Shown piece after piece: positions 1 through 5,679 of a DNA stretch of 6,225 bases; within the stretch, counting starts at the first letter, position 1; the number at the start of each line of letters is the position of its first letter. A program made the position numbers and the translations under genes. A model generated the notes under the pieces. The model was not told the origin of the DNA and did not search any database. It was given only the letters and a program-made list of their open reading frames with translations. The stretch covers positions 1 through 6,225 of the forward strand of contig CANOGG010000078.1 of assembly GCA_947565485.1 (NCBI GenBank), given 5' to 3'. The DNA is from an uncultured Mycoplasma sp. Its GTDB lineage: Bacteria; Bacillota_I; Bacilli_A; RF39; UBA660.

Positions 1-522
1 GTCGAGGGTAATACTTCAAAAGTAGTAGAGGTTAGAAGTGGTTCGATATTTAGAAATAGTATTAAGAGTATAGATGAGTCAAGTGATGGAGACCCAGGAA
101 GTAAAAATGCGAAGTTTTATTATCAGACAAAATATGGAGATATAAGTAAGAATACGAGATATGGAATATATGGCGATTATAGCGTAGATTATGATGATAA
201 GAGATTAATTCCTGTGGGAATGCCGGAAGAGGTAAAAATTGGGGATGCAAAAATTTATACCGTTTTAGAAAATGAAGATGTTAAAGAATACGATATTTAT
301 ATAACGAAAATAAATGAGCATAGTGATATTAAGAATTTAACATTTGAGATAACTGATGAGGAGTTATTAGAGAAAGCTGGGGGAATTGTGCAAGGGATGA
401 GTGGTTCACCGATTGTACAGGATGGAAAGATTATTGGCGCAGTGACACATGTTATTACGGATAATGTAAAATCAGGTTATGGTCTATTTATTACAAGTAT
501 GTTAGAAGAAAGCGAACAGTGA
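1..522 (+). CDS. spoIVB: SpoIVB-type serine peptidase (S55 family), C-terminal part, 5' end outside window
   Basis: The frame is open from base 1 and gives 173 residues ending in TGA, directly followed by an in-frame TAA. The ATG at 214 is internal, because the residues before it continue the same domain. The sequence carries the SpoIVB signature GGIVQGMSGSPI. The presumed nucleophile Ser is at 400-402, and an Asp lies 15 residues before it (355-357), the same spacing as the catalytic Asp and Ser in Bacillus SpoIVB. The conserved GAVTHV and SGYG segments follow. The catalytic His, the PDZ domain and the membrane anchor would be upstream of the window. In Bacillus, SpoIVB is secreted from the forespore and cleaves SpoIVFA, which leads to pro-sigma-K processing in the mother cell. 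Whether that partner exists here cannot be seen. The gene converges on the coiled-coil gene at 572-1816. The family call is firm; the sporulation role is inferred from the family. Confidence 0.93.
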   Translation, partial: VEGNTSKVVEVRSGSIFRNSIKSIDESSDGDPGSKNAKFYYQTKYGDISKNTRYGIYGDYSVDYDDKRLIPVGMPEEVKIGDAKIYTVLENEDVKEYDIYITKINEHSDIKNLTFEITDEELLEKAGGIVQGMSGSPIVQDGKIIGAVTHVITDNVKSGYGLFITSMLEESEQ

Positions 523-537
523 TAAGCTTTCTTTTTT
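506..537 (+). terminator. Intrinsic terminator of spoIVB, overlapping its last codons
   Basis: A perfect 8-bp stem, AAGAAAGC (506-513) with GCTTTCTT (526-533), encloses a 12-nt loop and runs straight into more T residues up to 537. The left arm lies inside the last codons of spoIVB, and the TGA and TAA stops are in the loop. The stem is modest in GC, but the T-tract and position fit a Rho-independent terminator for the plus strand. Confidence 0.7.
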
Positions 538-544
538 GAGGTTT

Positions 545-573
545 AAAAAAGAACAACTTTAAAAGTTGTCTTT
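545..573 (-). terminator. Intrinsic terminator of the minus-strand coiled-coil gene
   Basis: Read on the minus strand, ACAACT pairs with AGTTGT (553-558 with 564-569) around a 5-nt loop. An outer AAAG/CTTT arm (548-551 with 570-573) adds to the stem, leaving one bulged base at 552. The transcript then reads TC and six T residues (545-550). The hairpin begins within the stop codon at 572-574. The T-tract is on the minus-strand side, so it serves the gene at 572-1816; on the plus strand it lacks a good T-tract. Confidence 0.72.
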
Positions 574-1816
574 AGTGAATTTTACGACCAGCATCTCTTT
601 CGTATTCGCCTAAGTCTAAAGCATTATATTTACTTAAGAGACTATTTCGGTCTGAGTCTGGTGGTAAAACACTTTTTAAAATACCTAGAACAGTCGCAAG
701 TTCAGCCTCAGCTATTTTTTGTTTAGTTAGGGCTTCAGCGGCGATACGGCGAAGATGAAGTTCACGCATGATGCCATTTAGATTTGATGGGACAGTATCA
801 GCGGTAAGACTTAACGTATCGACGTTTGTTAGTTTAGGTTCATAGGTTGGAAGTTTCATGCTTTCAAGCATAGCTTTTAACATATTGGTGTCTTTTTGGG
901 CAGAAGCAACCCAATTATTATATTTTAACATGCTTGATACTGATGCACAAGCTGGTATATCATTAGTATATTTTTTTAATACGCTAATAAATGTTGGAAG
1001 TTCAGAACAATAAGTAGCAAAAGCTCGTTCGCACTCATCTTTAGAACAATGAGTTTTTTCCATATATTCTAAATGTAAAGCTTTTACGAAAGCCTCTATT
1101 GAAAAAGCATTAGTTTTATATATAGCGTGTGTTGGAGGTATTTTCGCCCATTCAACATTCGAAGTGTTTTCTTTAGTTAGGTCGGAAATACGAGTACTGT
1201 ATTCATTGAAACTTTTTTGAAGTTCAGCAAGAGCCTTAGCAAGAGTTTCCTTTTGGTCGCTTAACGCTTGAAGTTCGGCATTTAGTTTTTTTCTTCTTTC
1301 ATTGATGCTGGCTTCAACTTTTTTCAAGCCATTTTCTTTTTCATTTTGCAGGCTTGTACGTAATTCAGATAGTTTTCGACTCTCATCAGCAATATTTTGG
1401 GTTAAGTTTGCTTTACTTTTAATTAATCCTGCTTTTTCATCTTGAAGTCTTGCTGTATCATCGCTTAACATGCGATGTTCCTCATATAATCTTTTTAATT
1501 CGGCTTGAAGTCTGGCTTTTTCAAGTTTATATTGTTCCATTATTTGTTCCTGAATTTCAGTACTTATTTCTTGTAAAGCCTGACGAGCAAATTTAGTTGT
1601 ATAGTGATAAGTAGTAAACTGTCTTATATCATCACCATTAATGATACCATCAACATAGGTTATAAGGTTTAAAAGATAGCGTGCTTTTTCAGAATCGGAT
1701 TTATAATCAGGTGCTATTCTTTTTAGTTTAGCTAGAAGTTCGATTAAGTCACTTTCTTTAGCTTGTGGTAAAACATTTTTTTCTTCATTATTCAATAATT
1801 CTCTGCCATATTGCAT
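572..1816 (-). CDS. Unrecognised soluble coiled-coil protein, 414 residues
   Basis: I do not recognise this family. The protein has three visible parts. Residues 1-82 look like a helical N-terminal domain. Residues about 83-216 form a long, charged, heptad-like coiled coil rich in Glu, Lys, Leu and Gln. Residues about 220-414 form a mostly helical C-terminal domain with several Cys (257, 262, 270, 290) but no clear CxxC metal site. There is no signal peptide and no membrane segment, so it is probably cytoplasmic. The ATG at 1816 is preceded by a GGGGGA ribosome site at about 9 nt and by a near-consensus promoter, so the start is well supported. It is a single-gene unit with its own promoter and terminator, downstream of proS and convergent with spoIVB. 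A structural or scaffold role is possible from shape alone; no enzyme motif is visible. That it is a gene is near certain; its function is unknown. Confidence 0.9.
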   Translation of the reverse strand: MQYGRELLNNEEKNVLPQAKESDLIELLAKLKRIAPDYKSDSEKARYLLNLITYVDGIINGDDIRQFTTYHYTTKFARQALQEISTEIQEQIMEQYKLEKARLQAELKRLYEEHRMLSDDTARLQDEKAGLIKSKANLTQNIADESRKLSELRTSLQNEKENGLKKVEASINERRKKLNAELQALSDQKETLAKALAELQKSFNEYSTRISDLTKENTSNVEWAKIPPTHAIYKTNAFSIEAFVKALHLEYMEKTHCSKDECERAFATYCSELPTFISVLKKYTNDIPACASVSSMLKYNNWVASAQKDTNMLKAMLESMKLPTYEPKLTNVDTLSLTADTVPSNLNGIMRELHLRRIAAEALTKQKIAEAELATVLGILKSVLPPDSDRNSLLSKYNALDLGEYERDAGRKIH

Positions 1817-1824
1817 TTTAAAAT

Positions 1825-1830
1825 TCCCCC
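1825..1830 (-). promoter_or_regulatory. Ribosome binding site of the 414-residue coiled-coil gene
   Basis: On the minus strand GGGGGA lies 8-9 nt before the ATG at 1816. It fixes this ATG as the start, and no in-frame start lies upstream within the short leader. Confidence 0.7.
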
Positions 1831-1845
1831 TTGAATATGAGCACT

Positions 1846-1874
1846 ATTATAGCATTTTTTTAGGAGCTTGTCAA
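1846..1874 (-). promoter_or_regulatory. Near-perfect housekeeping sigma promoter with extended -10
   Basis: On the minus strand there is TTGACA (1869-1874), exactly 17 bp of spacer, and TATAAT (1846-1851) preceded by TG in the extended -10 position. Transcription should start near 1839, giving a leader of about 22 nt that holds little beyond the ribosome site. The -35 box starts 3 bp after the proS stop codon. No operator-like inverted repeat is obvious. All 12 core bases match the sigma-70/sigma-A consensus. Confidence 0.9.
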
Positions 1875-1877
1875 ATT

Positions 1878-3299
1878 TTAATATTGTTTACCAAAGTAGA
1901 GACGATATTTAGCTTTTTCGCCACAACAGACACAAGGACCACTTATTTCTTCATCTTCAATCAGACAGCGACTTTTCATGCTAAAGTCATCTTTGATTTT
2001 ATTTTCACAAGCGACATCACCACACCAATTAGCTTTAATAAAACCAGGTTTGTTTTGGGCAATTTCGGTAAATTCGTCATAGTTTTGGGCATCATATATC
2101 ATGCTATCACGTCTTTTTAACGCTTTATTATACATATCGTTTTGAATAGTTGTAAAAAGGTCAGGAAGTTTTGATGCTACTTCACCTAAGTTGTATTTTA
2201 TTTTTTCTAAAGTATCGCGACGAACAACAGTTACTTCGTTATTTTCTAAGTCACGAGGACCAACTTCAAGACGAACAGGATACCCTTTCACCTCAGCCTC
2301 GGCAAATTTGAAACCTGGGGTTTTGTTGGTATTATCAATTTTATAACTGATGTCATTCTCTTTTAAAGAAGTAGTTAGACTATTTAGAGCGTCGGCTACT
2401 TTATCACTATTGCCAATAGGAATAATCATGACTTTAGTAGGCGCGATATTGGGAGGAATTACAAGTCCCCTATCATCACCATGGACCATGATTAAAGCGC
2501 CAATCATCCTGGTAGTAACACCCCAACTGGTTTGAAAAGGTGTTACAAGTTTGTTATCTTTATCGAGATAAGTGATGCCAAAGGCTTTAGCAAAATTATC
2601 GCCGAAGAAATGGCTTGTTCCATTTTGGAGAGCTACGCCATCATACATCATAGCCTCAAGAGAATAAGTGGCCTCGGCACCTGCAAATTTTTCTTTTTCA
2701 GTTTTTTTGCCAACAATCACAGGAATTGCTAAATAGTTTTTTTGGAAGTCTTCATATACATGGAGCATTTTTAGAGTTTCAGCGATAGCCTCTTCTTTAG
2801 TCGCATGCATGGTATGACCTTCTTGCCAGAGGATTTCACGACTGCGTAAGAATGGTCTTGTTGTTTTTTCCCAACGAACGATAGTACACCACTGGTTGTA
2901 GAGTTTAGGTAAGTCACGATAGGATTTGATTATTTTTTTATAGTGGTCGCAAAATAGGACTTCGCTAGTGGGGCGGACGCAAAGACGTTCATCGAGTTCT
3001 TCTTTACCCCCGTGAGTTACCCAAGCAACTTCAGGCGCAAAACCCTCGACGTGGTCGCGTTCAACATTTAGGAGACTCTCGGGGATAAACATAGGCATTT
3101 GGACATTTTCATGGCCAGTATCTTTAAACATTTTATCAAGAATGGCTTGCATACTTTCCCATAAGGCATAACCATAAGGACAGATAATCATACTTCCTTT
3201 AACGCTAGAGTAGTCGACGAGATTCGCTTTCGTAACAACATCAGTGTACCATTTAGCAAAATCAGTATCACGACTCGTTATATCTTTTATCTCACTCAT
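1878..3299 (-). CDS. proS: Prolyl-tRNA synthetase, type 3 (archaeal/eukaryotic-like, short form)
   Basis: A class II aminoacyl-tRNA synthetase of 473 residues that charges tRNA-Pro with proline in the cytoplasm. Seen in the sequence: the RPTSE substrate-binding segment (109-113); motif 2, including VRWEKTTRPFLRSREILWQE (141-160); a GTSHFFG segment (227-233); motif 3 with the GDDRGLVIPP stretch (274-283); and an anticodon-binding domain from about 288. The C-terminal domain has Cys426, Cys431, Cys456 and Cys459, the four-Cys zinc pattern of this type, and ends in Tyr. It has no large insertion domain as in the E. coli-type enzyme (about 570 residues), so no in-cis editing domain is expected. 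The ATG at 3299 overlaps the xseB stop by 8 bp, and AGGAG (3309-3313) lies 9 nt before it. It is the last gene of the xseA operon. I see no terminator in the 30 bp after it, so readthrough into the next gene is possible. Confidence 0.98.
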   Translation of the reverse strand: MSEIKDITSRDTDFAKWYTDVVTKANLVDYSSVKGSMIICPYGYALWESMQAILDKMFKDTGHENVQMPMFIPESLLNVERDHVEGFAPEVAWVTHGGKEELDERLCVRPTSEVLFCDHYKKIIKSYRDLPKLYNQWCTIVRWEKTTRPFLRSREILWQEGHTMHATKEEAIAETLKMLHVYEDFQKNYLAIPVIVGKKTEKEKFAGAEATYSLEAMMYDGVALQNGTSHFFGDNFAKAFGITYLDKDNKLVTPFQTSWGVTTRMIGALIMVHGDDRGLVIPPNIAPTKVMIIPIGNSDKVADALNSLTTSLKENDISYKIDNTNKTPGFKFAEAEVKGYPVRLEVGPRDLENNEVTVVRRDTLEKIKYNLGEVASKLPDLFTTIQNDMYNKALKRRDSMIYDAQNYDEFTEIAQNKPGFIKANWCGDVACENKIKDDFSMKSRCLIEDEEISGPCVCCGEKAKYRLYFGKQY

Positions 3300-3519
3300 C
3301 TTTATTATCTCCTATATTAAAATCAATTAACTCTTTGTTTTCAGTTAAGATTTTATTTACTTTATCAGTAGCATTCTTTAGTTTCTCACTACAGTATTTA
3401 GCTAATTTCATAGCTTCAGTGTATTTGTCGATAGCTGAGTCTAACTCGACACTGCCACTTTCTAGTTCTTTTACAATTACTTCGAGCTCTTTTAGAGCGT
3501 CTTCAAATGATTTTTCCAT
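3292..3519 (-). CDS. xseB: Exodeoxyribonuclease VII small subunit
   Basis: A 75-residue helical protein of the usual XseB length. The family pattern is clear: SFEDALKELEVIVKELESG at residues 4-22, then the second helix with Y33, C43 and the LKNATDKVNKIL segment. XseB binds the helical region of XseA in several copies and is needed for the processive single-strand exonuclease that yields oligonucleotides. It starts 1 nt after the stop of the preceding gene. Its ribosome site, AAGG inside AGAAGGAA (3526-3533), lies within the last codons of that gene, and its TGA stop overlaps the proS start. Unusually, it is separated from xseA by three coiled-coil membrane genes. Confidence 0.97.
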   Translation of the reverse strand: MEKSFEDALKELEVIVKELESGSVELDSAIDKYTEAMKLAKYCSEKLKNATDKVNKILTENKELIDFNIGDNKDE

Positions 3520-3520
3520 T

Positions 3521-4249
3521 TTATATTCCTTCTTTCTTAGTTTTTATTTTTTTTAATGGTTCTTCTTCGATTTTATTTAATTCATTATATAGCTTATTGA
3601 TGGCTTTAGCATCAAGAATTTGTTTGGTAATTAGTTCTTGATATGTTTGTAATTTATAAAGAGTATCACTTAGGTAAAGTATTTTTTCTTGGGTGTATTT
3701 TAGTTTATCATTGATAGCTTGTTTTCGTTCTTGGTGATGGCTTAGATATTCTTTTAGGGTTTCTAGTTTTGTTTTTAGACTTTTTTCTTTGTTATCTAAT
3801 TCTTCTAAAGTATGATTTTTTAAGATGTCATGGATATGTTTTATTTGGGGATAATTTGATATGTCTATTATAAGACAGAGGCTTATAAAAGCTAGGACTG
3901 CTAATATAGGAGAGGTATGGAAAGTGCAAGTAAGCAAGATGGGGTATACGAGTAGCATTAAGATTGATAAAATATCTTTGTGGTGAAAGGCTTTTTTGGC
4001 ATCTTCTTTTAATATGGATATAGTTTCTAGAAAACATGTAAGTCGGATATTCTTATTAGTATACTTCTTTATAATAGTTTTATTAGTTGTGATATTTTGT
4101 AATTCAGCTTTTAGCTTAGTAATTTTAGTGATAGCATCAAGACAAAGTTGGTTTTCATTATCTAATTCTTTAAAGATTTTGGTAAGTTGGGTTTGTTCTT
4201 TTTCTTGATGATGCTTTAGTTTTTCGGCTAATTCTAAAAATTTATTCAT
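3521..4249 (-). CDS. Coiled-coil protein with central membrane hairpin, third of three paralogous genes
   Basis: The family is unrecognised. The 242 residues form an N-terminal coiled coil (about 3-90), two hydrophobic helices (about 93-110 and 113-130) joined by a very short turn at His-Thr-Ser-Pro, and a C-terminal coiled coil (about 140-235). There is no signal peptide. The two helices should put both coils on the same side of the membrane, probably the cytoplasm. The start MNKFLELAEKL closely matches MDKFMELEKRI of the first gene in the set, and the SP in the turn is also shared, so duplication is likely. The start ATG overlaps the preceding stop by 8 bp, with GAGGGG at 7 nt. The C-terminus KKEGI is encoded by the purine-rich ribosome site of xseB. 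The gene is visibly A+T-rich. No enzymatic motif was found. Confidence 0.88.
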   Translation of the reverse strand: MNKFLELAEKLKHHQEKEQTQLTKIFKELDNENQLCLDAITKITKLKAELQNITTNKTIIKKYTNKNIRLTCFLETISILKEDAKKAFHHKDILSILMLLVYPILLTCTFHTSPILAVLAFISLCLIIDISNYPQIKHIHDILKNHTLEELDNKEKSLKTKLETLKEYLSHHQERKQAINDKLKYTQEKILYLSDTLYKLQTYQELITKQILDAKAINKLYNELNKIEEEPLKKIKTKKEGI

Positions 4250-4925
4250 GGGTTATCCCCTCTTTTTTAATGAGACTTAAGCTAGGATTTTTAGCAAATA
4301 TTTCATTAATAGTAGGCTCAAGTTCATTTAAAGCCTTTTCCCTTTCTTCGATGACATAATTTAATATCTTCTCCATTTCGACGATGTTTTTTTCTAACTC
4401 ATATAATATAGTATTTTGAGTGGTTATTTCATTTTCTAGTTTATTTTTCTCGGTGAGACATTTTTGCAATTCTTGTTTGATATTTTGGATATTTTTAGTA
4501 ACACTTTCGATAGTATAAGTATTTTTTAAAAAGGCGCAGGAGTAAGTTTGACATTTAGCAGGTAAAAAATAGATGAAAAAATAGATTATGATGTTAGTTA
4601 AAACTTGGGCTAATAAATTTATAAGGCTAAAAAGGCCAGTAGAAAAAGCAAAGATATATAGAGCATTTAAAATTATAGTAAATTCGATATAGCGTTTAAA
4701 ATGACGTTTTTTTAAGGGCTTTTCAAGTTCGTTATATTTTTTTAGAGTAAATAACATATCCTCTTCTTCATTTGCTAGATTAAGCTTTTTTGTAACTATC
4801 GTATCCTCAATATTTTGATGTTTTTCATTAAGTGATTTTAGTTTGAGCTCACATTTTATTTTTTGGGTTTTATATAATTCAAGGTCAGAATTTAATTCAT
4901 TTAAAAGTTTAGCAAAATTATTCAT
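4242..4925 (-). CDS. Coiled-coil protein with central membrane hairpin, second of three paralogous genes
   Basis: The family is unrecognised. The 227 residues have the same layout as the neighbours on both sides: N-terminal coiled coil (about 3-75), two hydrophobic helices (about 80-99 and 103-122), C-terminal coiled coil (about 135-215). It has diverged most of the three. The start MNNFAKLLNEL can still be lined up with the others, and the end carries KKEGI, as in the third gene. Cys125 and Cys130 follow the second membrane helix. The ATG at 4925 comes 25 bp after the previous stop, and the only ribosome-site candidate is a purine-rich run (4928-4942) without GGAGG, weaker than those of its neighbours. 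Its own last codons hold the GAGGGG site for the next gene, and its stop lies inside that gene's start. N- and C-termini are predicted to face the same side of the membrane. Function unknown. Confidence 0.87.
   Translation of the reverse strand: MNNFAKLLNELNSDLELYKTQKIKCELKLKSLNEKHQNIEDTIVTKKLNLANEEEDMLFTLKKYNELEKPLKKRHFKRYIEFTIILNALYIFAFSTGLFSLINLLAQVLTNIIIYFFIYFLPAKCQTYSCAFLKNTYTIESVTKNIQNIKQELQKCLTEKNKLENEITTQNTILYELEKNIVEMEKILNYVIEEREKALNELEPTINEIFAKNPSLSLIKKEGITHE
4257..4262 (-). promoter_or_regulatory. Ribosome binding site of the third coiled-coil gene
   Basis: GAGGGG lies 7 nt before the ATG at 4249 and inside the last codons of the preceding gene, where it encodes part of the KKEGI end. 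It supports the overlapping start. Confidence 0.75.
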
Positions 4926-4950
4926 AGTTTTTTCTTCTTTCTGGGTTATG

Positions 4951-5679
4951 TTAAATTTGGCCTCTTATTTTGACTCTTTTCATGATATCTTCTGGATTAA
5001 ATTTTTGGAAAGCTTCATTTAAAAGAGGAGTTGTAAGTTGAGAGATGGCCTCTTCTCGTTTTTCTGTAACATTTAGTAAATCATTTTCATATTCTTCTCT
5101 TTTGGCCATTAAGTGCTCAATATCAGCATTTAAGTCATCTATTTCTTTAGTTAGACGATGGTTTTCTTTTTTTCTAATATCAATGCTCTCAAGGGTTGTT
5201 ATTCTTTCATTCCAAAGGCCTGCAGGAGAAGATTCTTTTTTTAGCTTCCTTAGGGCTTTTATCTCTTTAAAATTAATGATGGAGAATGTGATAGCATAGA
5301 TGGCAATGACGATAGCAGTTATTAGAGGCGATGCGATGGTAAAAAAAGTAAGAGAAACTAGTGCTAATAACAAGCTTACTATTATTAATAGTATCATATA
5401 TATTTTGTGCATTTTATTAGCCTGCTCTAGTTCTCTTTGGCATTCTCTTAAATTTTTCTTAATGAGACTCACAATAATACCATGACGATTAATTTCGTTT
5501 AAAGTAAAAATATTTTCTTCGATTTTCTGGATATTTTCTTTTAATTCTTGAAGATAGTTTTCATTAAAAGTGATTTCTTTGCTAATCTGTTCGATGCGTT
5601 TTTGTTTAGCAGATGCTTGATTATCGATTTCATTTATAACCTCTTCTATTCTTTTTTCTAATTCCATAAATTTATCCAT
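4951..5679 (-). CDS. Coiled-coil protein with central membrane hairpin, first of three paralogous genes
   Basis: The family is unrecognised. The 242 residues form a coiled coil at about 3-90, two strong membrane helices (about 93-113 and 116-136) with Ala-Ser-Pro in the turn, a basic stretch after the second helix (residues 138-148, several Lys and Arg), and a second coiled coil to about 215. The basic stretch would favour a cytoplasmic location for the flanks by the positive-inside rule. The start is secure: a perfect AGGAGG (5686-5691) lies 6 nt before the ATG, which overlaps the xseA stop by 8 bp (ATGGATAA). It directly follows xseA, so it is probably co-transcribed and translationally coupled with it. 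Beyond its stop the same frame stays open for ten more codons, to a TAA inside the start of the next gene. No known catalytic motif is present. Confidence 0.88.
   Translation of the reverse strand: MDKFMELEKRIEEVINEIDNQASAKQKRIEQISKEITFNENYLQELKENIQKIEENIFTLNEINRHGIIVSLIKKNLRECQRELEQANKMHKIYMILLIIVSLLLALVSLTFFTIASPLITAIVIAIYAITFSIINFKEIKALRKLKKESSPAGLWNERITTLESIDIRKKENHRLTKEIDDLNADIEHLMAKREEYENDLLNVTEKREEAISQLTTPLLNEAFQKFNPEDIMKRVKIRGQI

Noticed and set aside
62..250. Minus-strand open frame of 62 codons
   Set aside because: It lies antisense inside spoIVB, has no ribosome site, and its composition (His, Tyr, Leu) is typical of a shadow frame.
214..522. A separate 102-residue gene starting at the ATG at 214
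   Set aside because: The frame is open upstream to base 1 and encodes matching SpoIVB sequence; the ATG is an internal Met.
1884..2732. Three plus-strand open frames opposite proS
   Set aside because: They are antisense to a strongly conserved enzyme gene and have no family similarity or ribosome sites.
3335..3556. Plus-strand open frame opposite xseB
   Set aside because: Its Ser/Phe-rich product is the usual reverse complement of a Glu/Lys-rich coiled coil.
3828..4208. Short open frames on both strands inside the third membrane gene
   Set aside because: Hydrophobic shadow frames overlapping a better supported gene with a ribosome site and coupled start.
5045..5485. Two plus-strand open frames opposite the first membrane gene
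   Set aside because: Antisense shadows; the minus-strand gene has a perfect AGGAGG and paralogues.
3521..5679. Phage, toxin-antitoxin or mobile-element origin of the three inserted genes
   Set aside because: No integrase, transposase, terminal repeats or toxin-like motifs; the genes are spliced into the operon with shared overlaps rather than bordered by element ends.
3521..5679. SMC- or dynamin-like ATPase/GTPase identity for the coiled-coil membrane proteins
   Set aside because: No Walker A (GxxxxGK[ST]) or other nucleotide-binding motif in any of the three.
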